A stretch of DNA of 64,000 nt from Ruegeria_C sp040830705 (GTDB lineage Bacteria > Pseudomonadota > Alphaproteobacteria > Rhodobacterales > Rhodobacteraceae), in NCBI GenBank assembly GCA_040830705.1, contig JBFOME010000011.1, positions 433,660-497,659 of the forward strand, given 5' to 3'. A program made the translations under genes and the position numbers. Numbering within the stretch: the stretch's first letter is position 1; every line of letters starts with the position of its first letter. Below are positions 16,533 to 25,479 of this stretch, piece by piece. Under the pieces are notes generated by a model that was given only the letters and a program-made list of their open reading frames with translations, made no database searches and had not been told where the DNA came from.

Positions 16533-18317
16533 ATGGATCAGTTTACCATCAACCTGCTGTTTGTTGGCGCATCCTTCGCGCTATACATCGGCATCGCGAT
16601 CTGGGCCCGAGCGGGGTCCACATCGGAATTCTATGCTGCTGGGCGCGGCGTTCACCCGGTCACCAACGGTATGGCCACGGCGGCGGACTGGATGTCTGCG
16701 GCCTCGTTCATTTCGATGGCGGGCCTGATTGCCTTTACCGGCTATGACAACTCGACCTTTCTGATGGGTTGGACTGGCGGTTACGTGCTGCTGGCGTTGC
16801 TGCTAGCGCCTTATCTGCGCAAGTTCGGCAAATACACCGTGTCCGAGTTCATCGGCGACCGGTTCTACAGCCAGACCGCGCGGATCGTGGCCGTGATCTG
16901 CCTGATCGTCGCGTCGGTGACCTATGTGATCGGTCAGATGACCGGCGTGGGCGTGGCCTTTGGCCGCTTCCTTGAGGTGTCCAACACCTCCGGTCTGTTG
17001 ATCGGTGCATGTGTGGTGTTTGCCTATGCAGTGTTCGGTGGGATGAAAGGCGTGACCTACACTCAGGTCGCTCAGTACTGCGTGCTTATCACCGCCTACA
17101 CCATCCCGGCGATCTTCATCTCGTTGCAACTGACCGGCAACCCGATCCCGGCCCTGGGTCTATTTGGTGACACTGCAGGTGGCGAGCCCCTGCTGACCAA
17201 GCTGGACGCAATCGTGACCGAGCTGGGCTTTGCCGACTATACGGCCCACCACTCGAACACACTGAACATGGTGCTGTTCACCCTGTCGCTGATGATCGGT
17301 ACTGCCGGTCTGCCGCATGTGATCATGCGTTTCTTCACCGTGCCGCGTGTGGCTGATGCCCGTTGGTCGGCTGGCTGGACGCTGGTATTCATCGCTCTGC
17401 TCTATCTGACCGCCCCTGCGGTTGGCGCAATGGCGCGGCTGAACATCACCGATATGATGTGGCCCAATGGTGGCATTGACGGTGGCGCGGTTTCGGTCGA
17501 GCAGATCGACAACGATCAGCGCTATGACTGGATGGCCACGTGGCAGAAGACCGGTCTGCTGGACTGGGAAGACAAGAACGGCGACGGCAAGATCCAGTAC
17601 TATAACGATCAGTCGGAAAACATGCAGGAACTGGCTGCTGAAAAGGGCTGGGTCGGCAACGAACTGACCAAGTTCAACCGCGACATTCTGGTTCTGGCCA
17701 ATCCTGAGATTGCCAACCTGCCGGGTTGGGTGATCGGTCTGGTCGCGGCTGGTGGTCTGGCGGCTGCTCTATCTACCGCTGCGGGGCTTTTGCTGGCGAT
17801 TTCGTCGGCGGTGTCCCACGACCTTGTCAAAGGTGCGATCAACCCGTCGATCTCTGAAAAGGGAGAACTGCTGGCGGCGCGAATTGCAATGGCCGTGGCC
17901 ATCGTTGTCGCAACCTATCTGGGTCTCAACCCACCGGGCTTTGCGGCGCAGACAGTTGCCCTTGCGTTCGGTCTGGCGGCTGCCTCGATCTTCCCGGCAC
18001 TGATGATGGGTATCTTCTCGACCCGCATCAACAACACCGGTGCGGTCTGCGGTATGCTGGCAGGTCTGATCGTGACCCTGGTCTACATCTTCCTGCACAA
18101 AGGCTGGCTGTTCATTCCGGGCACCAACTCCTTCACCGATGCTGACCCGCTGCTGGGTCCGATCAAGTCGACTTCGTTCGGTGCCATCGGTGCAATGATC
18201 AACTTCGGCGTCGCTTACGTCGTAGCCGGTATGACCAAAGAGACTCCGCAGGAAATCGTTGAATTGGTCGAGAGCGTTCGCATCCCCCGCGGCGCAGGCG
18301 CAGCTCAGAACAAATGA
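16533..18317 (+). CDS. sodium:solute symporter, SSS family (acetate-type, large subunit)
   Basis: A 594-aa membrane protein of the VC_2705-type SSS subfamily that pairs with DUF4212 proteins; ActP is the better-known relative. About 13 spans; the SSS core is seen in EFYAAGRGVHPVTNGMATAA and DWMSAASFISMAG. Between spans, residues about 300-385 form a soluble insert that includes an EF-hand-like loop, D347-K-N-G-D-G-K-I-Q-Y-Y-N358. Adjacent acsA and adk make acetate or a similar short acid the likely substrate. A strong terminator follows at 18325. Confidence 0.9.
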   Translation: MDQFTINLLFVGASFALYIGIAIWARAGSTSEFYAAGRGVHPVTNGMATAADWMSAASFISMAGLIAFTGYDNSTFLMGWTGGYVLLALLLAPYLRKFGKYTVSEFIGDRFYSQTARIVAVICLIVASVTYVIGQMTGVGVAFGRFLEVSNTSGLLIGACVVFAYAVFGGMKGVTYTQVAQYCVLITAYTIPAIFISLQLTGNPIPALGLFGDTAGGEPLLTKLDAIVTELGFADYTAHHSNTLNMVLFTLSLMIGTAGLPHVIMRFFTVPRVADARWSAGWTLVFIALLYLTAPAVGAMARLNITDMMWPNGGIDGGAVSVEQIDNDQRYDWMATWQKTGLLDWEDKNGDGKIQYYNDQSENMQELAAEKGWVGNELTKFNRDILVLANPEIANLPGWVIGLVAAGGLAAALSTAAGLLLAISSAVSHDLVKGAINPSISEKGELLAARIAMAVAIVVATYLGLNPPGFAAQTVALAFGLAAASIFPALMMGIFSTRINNTGAVCGMLAGLIVTLVYIFLHKGWLFIPGTNSFTDADPLLGPIKSTSFGAIGAMINFGVAYVVAGMTKETPQEIVELVESVRIPRGAGAAQNK

Positions 18318-18324
18318 GCATGAT

Positions 18325-18360
18325 GCGGCACATGGGTGATTTCCATGTGCCGCGTCTTTT
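18325..18360 (+). terminator. rho-independent terminator after the symporter gene
   Basis: A perfect 11-bp stem (GCGGCACATGG / CCATGTGCCGC) with a 7-base loop is followed by GTCTTTT. It lies 8 bases after the symporter stop and would separate the acsA-symporter transcript from the signalling genes downstream, at least partly. Confidence 0.88.
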
Positions 18361-18426
18361 GATCTACTATTCCCGCCTGGCCCTGGCCCGGCGGGACTTT
18401 CTTACAAGACTCCAAGGCGTTGTATC

Positions 18427-20253
18427 ATGTCCCTGACCCAGGATCAGATCATTCGCTTCCTCAGATCAGTGCATCCCTATGACGCGCTGCAGCCTGAGGT
18501 GTTGAGCGACATCGCTGCGCAGGCCGAAACACGAACCTGCGCCGCGCATGACGCGATCTACCGGTTCGGTGACGCCCTGCCCGGCCTCTTCGTGATCCAC
18601 GAAGGGTCGGTCGAAGTGGTCGATGAGAATGGCGAAGTGGTCTCGCATCTGGGGCTGCGCAACAGCTTCGGCGAGCGCGGATTGCTGCGCGACGGCAAGG
18701 CCGCGACAAGTGCGACCGCGACCGAAGATACGACCTTGCTGATGCTTCCCGCGAAACTCATCGCAACCCTCCAACACGACCACCCAATTGTCGCGCGGTT
18801 CTTCAACCGCGAACGTCAAAGCCGCGCGCGGCAGAACGATCTGGCCACCAGCCAAGTCGAGACGCTGATGGCCCGTGATCCAGCAACCTGCGCGCCCGAT
18901 TTACCGGTGCAACAGGCGGCACAGGCCATGCGAGATCGCCGCATCTCGTCGCTTTGCGTGGTGCAGGACGGGTTGCTACGCGGGATCGTCACTATCCGCG
19001 ACCTGTCCGGCAAGGTGGTGGCTCAGGCGCTGCCCGGTATCACCCCGGTGGGCGATGTGATGACCGCCGCGCCGATGACCCTGCCGCCATCGGCCATCGG
19101 GTCGGACGTGTTGCACATGATGATGGAACACCGCATCGGCCATGTGCCGATCACCGAATCCGGGCGGCTGCAGGGCATCGTCACCCAGACCGACCTGACC
19201 CGCTTTCAGGCGGTCAGTTCGGCAGAGATGGTGGCCGCCCTTGCCCGCGCCGACACAGCCGAAGAGATGGCCGGCGTCACAGCTGAGATCCCGCGCCTGC
19301 TGGTGCAACTTGTGGCAGGCGGCAACCGCCATGACGTGGTGACCCGCCTGATCACCGATGTCGCCGACACCGCAACCCGGCGCCTGCTGGCGCTGGCCGA
19401 AGCGAAGCTTGGCCCGCCGCCCGTACGGTACCTGTGGCTGGCCTGCGGCTCGCAAGGACGGCAGGAGCAGACCGGAGTCAGTGATCAGGACAATTGCCTG
19501 ATGCTGGATGACCGCGCGACCGAAGCGGATATGACCTATTTCACCGCGCTGGCGACATTCGTCTGCGACGGTCTCAACACCTGCGGCTACGTCTACTGCC
19601 CCGGTGAGATGATGGCGACCAATCCGCGCTGGTGTCAGCCGGTGCGGGTCTGGCGCGACTATTTCGCGGGCTGGATCGCCAAGCCCAATCCCGAGGCACA
19701 GATGCTGGCCAGCGTCATGTTCGACCTGCGCCCCATCGGAGGAGGGGACTTCGAACTCTTCAAGGATATTCAGGCCAACACGTTGCGCGCCGCCAGCGCC
19801 AACTCGATCTTTGTGGCGCATATGATCTCGAACGCGCTCAAGCACAGCGTGCCGCTGGGCCTGTTTCGTGGCCTGGCCACCATCCGCTCAGGCGAGCATC
19901 GCGATACGGTGGACATGAAACACAATGGCGTCGTGCCGGTGGTTGATCTGGGCAGGATCTATGCGCTGCGGGCGCAACTCACACCGGTCAGCACCCGCGC
20001 CCGGCTGGACGGCGCCGAACGCAGCGGCGCGCTCAGCCCGTCTGGTGCGCGCGACCTGCGCGACGCTTACGATCTGATCGCAGACGCCCGGCTGGAACAT
20101 CAGGCAGCTCAGGTCAAGGCAGGCCTTGCACCGGACAACTTCATGGCGCCGGGCAGCCTATCGGATTTCGAAAGAAGCCATCTGCGCGATGCCTTTGTCG
20201 TGGTAAAGACAATGCAATCGGCCATCGGGCATGGCAAGGGCATGCTGGGATAG
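18427..20253 (+). CDS. cNMP-binding/CBS/DUF294 nucleotidyltransferase-like signalling protein
   Basis: A 608-aa multidomain protein. In order: a cyclic-nucleotide-binding-like domain (about 1-130), a CBS pair (about 150-265, VMTAAPMTLPPSAIGSDVL), and a GlnD-like nucleotidyltransferase domain with G-S-x-G-R-x-E then S-x-Q-D (GSQGRQEQTGVSDQDN, about 340-356), then the DUF294 C-terminal helical domain. The NTase motif retains the GS and acidic residues, so catalysis is possible. Such genes commonly sit beside SSS symporters and are thought to regulate them. No membrane segments. Confidence 0.88.
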   Translation: MSLTQDQIIRFLRSVHPYDALQPEVLSDIAAQAETRTCAAHDAIYRFGDALPGLFVIHEGSVEVVDENGEVVSHLGLRNSFGERGLLRDGKAATSATATEDTTLLMLPAKLIATLQHDHPIVARFFNRERQSRARQNDLATSQVETLMARDPATCAPDLPVQQAAQAMRDRRISSLCVVQDGLLRGIVTIRDLSGKVVAQALPGITPVGDVMTAAPMTLPPSAIGSDVLHMMMEHRIGHVPITESGRLQGIVTQTDLTRFQAVSSAEMVAALARADTAEEMAGVTAEIPRLLVQLVAGGNRHDVVTRLITDVADTATRRLLALAEAKLGPPPVRYLWLACGSQGRQEQTGVSDQDNCLMLDDRATEADMTYFTALATFVCDGLNTCGYVYCPGEMMATNPRWCQPVRVWRDYFAGWIAKPNPEAQMLASVMFDLRPIGGGDFELFKDIQANTLRAASANSIFVAHMISNALKHSVPLGLFRGLATIRSGEHRDTVDMKHNGVVPVVDLGRIYALRAQLTPVSTRARLDGAERSGALSPSGARDLRDAYDLIADARLEHQAAQVKAGLAPDNFMAPGSLSDFERSHLRDAFVVVKTMQSAIGHGKGMLG

Positions 20254-20283
20254 GGTTCCGCAGGCCTGCATGGGAGGAAAGAG

Positions 20284-20805
20284 ATGTTTCTTGAACTGAT
20301 CGCAACGGTATTTGCCGGGATCGCGATGGCCGGCCTGGTGATGCTGCTGAACCGGGTGCTGGGCGGGCGGCTGCCGAAATGGCTGGCTCCGGTCGGCGCC
20401 GGGCTTGCGATGATCGCGGTGACCATCTCAAGCGAGTATAGCTGGTATGGGCGGACTGCCGCCGCCCTACCCGAGGATGTCGAGGTGATCGAGACCGTGG
20501 ACAGTCAGGCGATCTATCGCCCCTGGACCTATGTCGCGCCCTATGTCGACCGGTTTGCCGCGCTTGACCGCGCGTCGGTGCAGACCAACCCGGCCCTACC
20601 CGATCAACGCCTCGCCGATCTGTATTTCTTTGGTCGCTGGACTGCGGTGTCAAAACTGCCGGTTCTGGTGGATTGCGCCGGCGCCCGGCGCGCCAATCTG
20701 GCTGACGGCGCGCAGTTCGACGACGATGGGGCGATCACAAATGCCGACTGGGTCGCTGCTGATGACGGCGACGCGGTGATCCAGGCGCTCTGCGGAGATG
20801 CCTGA
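20284..20805 (+). CDS. hypothetical membrane-anchored protein, 173 aa
   Basis: Two N-terminal hydrophobic segments (about 4-25 and 36-52), then a soluble tail of about 115 residues with two cysteines (VDCAGARRANL and ALCGDA). I do not recognise a named domain. GGAGGAAAG precedes the ATG at 20284. It lies between the DUF294 protein and the membrane exonuclease and overlaps the latter (TGATG at 20803-20807), so it is probably part of the same signalling unit. Confidence 0.75.
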   Translation: MFLELIATVFAGIAMAGLVMLLNRVLGGRLPKWLAPVGAGLAMIAVTISSEYSWYGRTAAALPEDVEVIETVDSQAIYRPWTYVAPYVDRFAALDRASVQTNPALPDQRLADLYFFGRWTAVSKLPVLVDCAGARRANLADGAQFDDDGAITNADWVAADDGDAVIQALCGDA

Positions 20806-22217
20806 TGCTGAGCGGTCTCAGCCTGCGCTTGCGGGTCTTTCTGTTCTTTTGCCTGCTGGCTGTGGGCGGCCTAGGTCTGACCGGCCTGGCGCTCTATCTG
20901 GGGGCCGCACGGGCACCTGATTCGGGCGTGCCGGCGGCCTTCGTCTTCTCCGGGCTGCTTATCGGATTTGGCCTGCTGGCGCTGATCGCTGGCGTCTGGC
21001 TGCTCTTTGACGAAAATGTCGCCAAGCCAATCGAACGGCTCGCCGCCTCGCTGCGCGCCCGCGAGGCAGCCACGCTGGATCAGAAAATCGATACCGAGGC
21101 CGCGCGCTATCTGGGTGATCTGGCCCCCGCCGCCGCCGGGCTCGCCGGGCGCGTCACTGATCAGACTCTGGCAACCGCACAGGCTGTCGCTGCGGAAACA
21201 GCACGGCTGAAGGCCGAAAAAGACAGATTGACGGCGCTGCTGACCGACATTCCGGTCGCGATGGTTCTGGTCAGCCCAACCCATCAGATTGTGCTCTATG
21301 ACGGACAGGCGGCAGAGGTGCTGGCGCAAATCGCGCCCCCCCGCCTTAACGCCTCGCTCTTCGATTATCTCAATCGACGCGAGGTCGAGGCCGCCTATGC
21401 CCGCCTCAGCAAATCCGGGCAGGATATCAGCGCCCAGATTTCAAGCGTGGATGGAAGGCAAAGCTGCGCCGCACGCCTAAGACCGCTGGGCGCCGCAGCC
21501 GGATATCTGCTGATCTTTGATGAGAGCATCGCACAGATCACCCCCGATGAAGCCCGCCCCCTGGTCTATGATTTTGATCTACTCGAAACAGCGGGCGACA
21601 AGGCCATCGAGGCGCGGAAGCTGGAAGAGCTATGTTTTGTGGTTTTTGACACCGAGACCACCGGATTGCTGCCACATAAGGATGCGGTGGTGCAGATCGG
21701 GGCGGTGCGTGTCCTGCGCGGGCGCATCATTGACGGAGAAGTGTTCGACACACTGGTCGATCCCGGCAGGCCGATCCCGCCCGCCTCGACCCGAGTGCAC
21801 CATGTAACGGACGCGATGGTGCAGGGCGCGCCGTCGATTTCCGAGGCCGGGCGGCAGTTTCACCATTTTGCCCGTGACGCGGTGATCGTGGCCCACAACG
21901 CACCCTTCGACATGGCCTTTTTGCACCGCGACGCCGAAGCGATGGGAGTGGCCTGGGATCACCCCATTCTGGATACTGTGCTGCTGTCCGCAGTGCTGTT
22001 CGGGGCCAGCGAGACCCATACGCTGGACGCGCTCTGCGACCGGCTTGGCGTGACCATCCCTGATAACCTGCGCCACACCGCTTTGGGCGATGCGCAAGCC
22101 ACGGCAGAAGCTCTAGTGGCGATGCTACCGATGCTTGCGGCGCGCGGATTCGAAACTTTTGGCGAGGTGATCGCGCAGACGCGCAAACACGGAAGACTGC
22201 TGGAAGATCTCAACTAA
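20805..22217 (+). CDS. membrane-anchored exonuclease with HAMP/PAS-like sensor region (DnaQ/PolC-epsilon type)
   Basis: A 470-aa fusion. Two membrane spans (about 8-28 and 42-65) are followed by a HAMP-like segment (ENVAKPIERLAASLRARE) and helix, then a PAS-like domain (about 130-235, DIPVAMVLVSPTHQIVLYDG). The C-terminal half is a DEDDh exonuclease: D282-T-E284 in FDTETTG, D369 in HNAPFD, and H424-x4-D429 in HTALGD. The architecture looks like a sensor kinase in which the kinase has been replaced by an exonuclease. Context is the acetate transport cluster. The nucleic acid or nucleotide target is unknown. Confidence 0.85.
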   Translation: MLSGLSLRLRVFLFFCLLAVGGLGLTGLALYLGAARAPDSGVPAAFVFSGLLIGFGLLALIAGVWLLFDENVAKPIERLAASLRAREAATLDQKIDTEAARYLGDLAPAAAGLAGRVTDQTLATAQAVAAETARLKAEKDRLTALLTDIPVAMVLVSPTHQIVLYDGQAAEVLAQIAPPRLNASLFDYLNRREVEAAYARLSKSGQDISAQISSVDGRQSCAARLRPLGAAAGYLLIFDESIAQITPDEARPLVYDFDLLETAGDKAIEARKLEELCFVVFDTETTGLLPHKDAVVQIGAVRVLRGRIIDGEVFDTLVDPGRPIPPASTRVHHVTDAMVQGAPSISEAGRQFHHFARDAVIVAHNAPFDMAFLHRDAEAMGVAWDHPILDTVLLSAVLFGASETHTLDALCDRLGVTIPDNLRHTALGDAQATAEALVAMLPMLAARGFETFGEVIAQTRKHGRLLEDLN

Positions 22218-22297
22218 GAGGCAGAGCAAACTTCCAAGCGATTTCTGCTCAGTTCATGTAGAATTGCACCCAAACTGACGAAAAAGAAAGGTTCGGG

Positions 22298-23140
22298 ATG
22301 TTCAAGATACTGACCCTCATGAGCTTTGTATTTTCAGCGGGTGCGGCATACGCAGAAGACAAGTGGCTGACCCTTCCACCGGCACCGCCGATGCCAGAAG
22401 CGGTCGAATCCAGTAACGCATCGGTGAACGGGATCGATATGTACTATGCAATTTATGGCGCAGCGGAGGGGATACCGGTGCTGATGATCCATGGTGGATT
22501 GGCGCATGGCGACATCTGGGCGGATCAGGTCGAGGATTTGGCAACGGACCATCGGGTTATCGTTGCCGATACGCGCGGTCACGGTCGGTCTACGAACGAC
22601 GGCAGCCCCTATTCCTATGATCTTCTGGCGCAGGACTATCTTGCGCTGCTCGACAACTTGGGAGTCGACAAGGTTCATCTGGTGGGTTGGTCGGATGGTG
22701 CCAATATCGGCTATGCGATCTCGACCTCGGCGCCGGAACGTCTGGCCAGCCATTTTGCCCATGCGGGCAATGTGACATTGGACGGGATCGACCCGTCGGT
22801 GCAATCCAATGAGCTTTTTGGTGCCTATGTCGGTATGATGGCGGCAGACTATGCCGCCATGTCACCCACACCGGATGGGTTTGAAGGGTTTCTCGCAGGT
22901 GTTGTGGAAATGTGGGGAACCGAGAAACCGGGCGGGTTCGAAGCCCTCGCGGATGTGACCGTACCCACGCTTGTGGTTCAGAGCGATCATGACGAGGCGA
23001 TCTTGCCGGATCACGCCCAAAAGATAGCAGACACAATCCCAGGGGCCGAGTTGTTACTCCTGAAAGACGTAAGTCATTTCGCAAACCTGCAGGACCCCGA
23101 TGCCTATTCGTCTGCGATACGTGACTTTCTGACCCGATAG
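22298..23140 (+). CDS. secreted alpha/beta hydrolase
   Basis: A 280-aa hydrolase with a signal peptide (MFKILTLMSFVFSAGAAYAE, cleavage after AYA). The nucleophile elbow is GWSDG, the oxyanion region HGGLAHGD, and the Asp and His of the triad lie in SDHDEAI and DVSHF. It probably acts on esters or lactones in the periplasm. It stands alone between the exonuclease and the convergent mrp gene. Substrate not deducible. Confidence 0.85.
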   Translation: MFKILTLMSFVFSAGAAYAEDKWLTLPPAPPMPEAVESSNASVNGIDMYYAIYGAAEGIPVLMIHGGLAHGDIWADQVEDLATDHRVIVADTRGHGRSTNDGSPYSYDLLAQDYLALLDNLGVDKVHLVGWSDGANIGYAISTSAPERLASHFAHAGNVTLDGIDPSVQSNELFGAYVGMMAADYAAMSPTPDGFEGFLAGVVEMWGTEKPGGFEALADVTVPTLVVQSDHDEAILPDHAQKIADTIPGAELLLLKDVSHFANLQDPDAYSSAIRDFLTR

Positions 23141-23178
23141 GTGTCATACCCATCGTCGGCGACATCCGAGGCCAAGGG

Positions 23179-23209
23179 AACGTGGCCGCGTACCATGCGC
23201 GACCACGTT
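23179..23209. terminator. bidirectional stem-loop between hydrolase and mrp
   Basis: An 12-bp stem with a single C-A mismatch (AACGTGGCCGCG / CGCGACCACGTT) and a 7-base loop sits between two convergent genes. No long U-tract is present on either strand, so termination strength is uncertain. Confidence 0.6.
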
Positions 23210-23216
23210 TCGACGC

Positions 23217-24278
23217 TCAGGCTTGTCCCTGAGTGATCAGGTCGCGGGCGATCTTGCGAAACGCTTCGGCCTGCTTGCTGTCGGGTTTGCTCACCACAAT
23301 CGGCGCACCGCTATCCGCAGCAACCCGGATATCAAGATGCAGCGGGATCTCTCCCAGAAGCGGAACGCCCAGCGCCTCGGCCTCTTTCGCTACGCCGCCA
23401 TGGCCGAACACATGCTCCTCATGGCCGCAATTGGAGCAGATATGGGTAGACATGTTCTCGATCATGCCGTGGATCGGCGTCTTGAGCTGGCGGAACATGT
23501 CGATCCCCTTGCGGGCATCGATCAGGGCCACATCCTGCGGGGTCGAGACAACAATGGCCCCGTCCACTGCGAATTTCTGGCTGAGCGTCAACTGCACATC
23601 GCCCGTGCCCGGCGGCAGATCGACGATCAGCACATCGAGCGCCCCCCATTGCACCTGCCCCATCATCTGCTGCAAGGCCCCCATCAACATCGGGCCGCGC
23701 CAGACCACGGCCTGATCCTCGTTGGTCATCAAGCCCATCGACATCATGGTCACGCCATGATTGCGCAGCGGCAGGATGGTCTTGCCATCCGGGCTGGCCG
23801 GACGCCCCGAGACCCCCAGCATACGCGGCTGCGACGGCCCGTAGACATCGGCATCCAGCAGCCCCACGCGCCGCCCTTCAGCGGCCAGGGCACAGGCCAG
23901 ATTAGCCGAGACGGTGGATTTGCCGACGCCGCCCTTGCCGCTGGCAACGGCGATGATCCGGTCCACACCCGGCACCGGCTGAGGACCGGTCTGTGAGGGC
24001 TTGGGTTTCGGTTTCAGTTCGGGGGGCGCTTTCTCGGAATGCGCGGTCAACATGGCCGAGACATTCTCGACCCCGTCCACCGCCCGTGCCGCACGTTCTG
24101 CCACGGCGCGCACCGCCTCCATCTGTTCGGCCAGCTTCGGATCGATCTCCATTACGAAACGCACCGTGTCACCGTCGACGTTCAGCGCCCGCACGATGCC
24201 CGCGCTCACGATGTCCTGCCCCGAGACCGGGTCGGTGATCTTCTTGAGGTTGGCCAGAACCGCGTCGCGAATGCTCAT
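23217..24278 (-). CDS. mrp: Mrp/NBP35 family iron-sulfur carrier ATPase
   Basis: A 353-aa P-loop protein. An N-terminal MIP18/DUF59 domain (about 1-95) is joined by a proline/lysine linker (ELKPKPKPSQTGPQP) to the ApbC-type ATPase with the deviant Walker A GKGGVGKST. The Fe-S-bridging CxxC is present as CSNCG. It is thought to assemble or transfer [4Fe-4S] clusters in the cytoplasm. Its ATG overlaps the stop of the upstream DUF6494 gene (ATGA, 24275-24278). Confidence 0.94.
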   Translation of the reverse strand: MSIRDAVLANLKKITDPVSGQDIVSAGIVRALNVDGDTVRFVMEIDPKLAEQMEAVRAVAERAARAVDGVENVSAMLTAHSEKAPPELKPKPKPSQTGPQPVPGVDRIIAVASGKGGVGKSTVSANLACALAAEGRRVGLLDADVYGPSQPRMLGVSGRPASPDGKTILPLRNHGVTMMSMGLMTNEDQAVVWRGPMLMGALQQMMGQVQWGALDVLIVDLPPGTGDVQLTLSQKFAVDGAIVVSTPQDVALIDARKGIDMFRQLKTPIHGMIENMSTHICSNCGHEEHVFGHGGVAKEAEALGVPLLGEIPLHLDIRVAADSGAPIVVSKPDSKQAEAFRKIARDLITQGQA

Positions 24279-24472
24279 GCGTCGCCATCCTTGATGGTGC
24301 CGGTGACCACATGCTCTACTTCAAGCCCGTCGATGGTCAGCACCATCTTGACCTCGAAGGAACCGCCCGCCGGAGTACCCGCCTTGCGCAAGCCATCCTC
24401 GATCGCCTGTTGGCTGGTCACGCCGACCTGCTTGAGGAACTTGCGCATCGACATGTTGTAATCACCGCTCAT
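24275..24472 (-). CDS. DUF6494-family small protein
   Basis: A 65-aa protein whose sequence (YNMSMRKFLKQVGVTSQQAI, then a beta-rich C-terminal half ending HVVTGTIKDGDA) matches the DUF6494 type. The start at 24472 is chosen because AAGGAG lies 9 bases upstream; ATG 24493 is a weaker alternative. It is translationally coupled to mrp. Its function is unknown; the pairing suggests a link to Fe-S metabolism. Confidence 0.75.
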   Translation of the reverse strand: MSGDYNMSMRKFLKQVGVTSQQAIEDGLRKAGTPAGGSFEVKMVLTIDGLEVEHVVTGTIKDGDA

Positions 24473-24612
24473 GGCTGTGCTCTCCTTACTCATCTGTGCT
24501 CCGGACCTTGTCTCCGGCAGCTGCGGCCTATGCCGCGCCCTTATGTGCCTGAGCCTTGGATGCTTCGCCACCCCTTCTCTGCATCAATGGTCAGAAAGGG
24601 AAGGCTGCGGTC

Positions 24613-25380
24613 TCAATTTCGGCAGAGGACGGCAAGCCTGTCCATGATATGGTTGGCGGCCATCACCTCGCCGGGGTGCTGCAGGAAGCCAGGGAAGGCC
24701 GGTGCGGTGACCTCCCCACCCGCCGCGCGGACGATCACGAGCCCGGCAGCGGCATCCCAGACATTCAGCGACGGCTCGTAATAGGCTTCGACCCGACCGG
24801 TGGCGACCGACATCAACCCAATGGTCGCTGCCCCCTGTCTGCGGTATTCAGCGCCAGCGTTGAGGATATGGCCGATCCGGTCCAGATGATCCTGCAGACC
24901 CGTTCGCTGTGAATAACCCAGTACAACCATGCTCTGATCAAAGTCGGCACGATCCGAAACACGGATCTCCGCACCATTCATGCGGGCGGGCTGGCCGATC
25001 CTGGCGCTGGCAAGCGCGCTGTGATCGGGCGCAAAGATCACGCCATGGGTTAGCTGCGCCCCGTCGAAGTAACCAATCGACACCGCCCAGTCTGGCATCC
25101 CGCGCATGTAATTCGCGGTCCCGTCAATCGGGTCGATGATCCAGCAGGCGGCGGCGTCGCCGGTCAGGCCACCCTCTTCGCCCAGTATCGCATCATCGGG
25201 ATAGGCCTCGGCAATCGCGTCGCGGATCAGTGTCTCAACCGCAAGATCAGCAGCGGTGACAAAGTCCTGCGGCCCCTTGGTTTCGATGGTCAGACCATCC
25301 GGGTGCTGCCGCAGATCAACTGCAAGCTGCCCCGCCTGACGCGCGAGGGCTTCTGCGAATTCAAGCCGTGTGTCGGACAT
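24613..25380 (-). CDS. inositol-monophosphatase-family phosphatase
   Basis: A 255-aa Mg-dependent phosphatase. The metal-site motifs are GEEGG (about 67), the signature IDPIDGTANYMRG (about 82-95) and the C-terminal WDAAAGLVIVRAAGG. The family covers inositol-1-phosphatase (SuhB), 3'(2'),5'-bisphosphate nucleotidase (CysQ) and histidinol-phosphatase; motifs alone do not settle which one this is. GAAGGAACAAAC precedes the ATG. Confidence 0.87.
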   Translation of the reverse strand: MSDTRLEFAEALARQAGQLAVDLRQHPDGLTIETKGPQDFVTAADLAVETLIRDAIAEAYPDDAILGEEGGLTGDAAACWIIDPIDGTANYMRGMPDWAVSIGYFDGAQLTHGVIFAPDHSALASARIGQPARMNGAEIRVSDRADFDQSMVVLGYSQRTGLQDHLDRIGHILNAGAEYRRQGAATIGLMSVATGRVEAYYEPSLNVWDAAAGLVIVRAAGGEVTAPAFPGFLQHPGEVMAANHIMDRLAVLCRN

Positions 25381-25432
25381 GTTTGTTCCTTCCGAAGCCG
25401 ATATGCGCGACTACCAGCGGTTCCCGCAATAG

Positions 25433-25456
25433 AAAAACGGGGCCGGAAAGGCCCCG
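25433..25456 (-). terminator. rho-independent terminator of the pyrimidine/ABC operon
   Basis: On the minus strand a 7-bp GC stem (CGGGGCC / GGCCCCG) with a 5-base loop is followed by TTTTT. It begins about 24 bases after the stop of the ABC binding-protein gene, ending the long operon. Confidence 0.92.
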
Positions 25457-25479
25457 CTTCGAAGGTTTTCAAGGCGACG

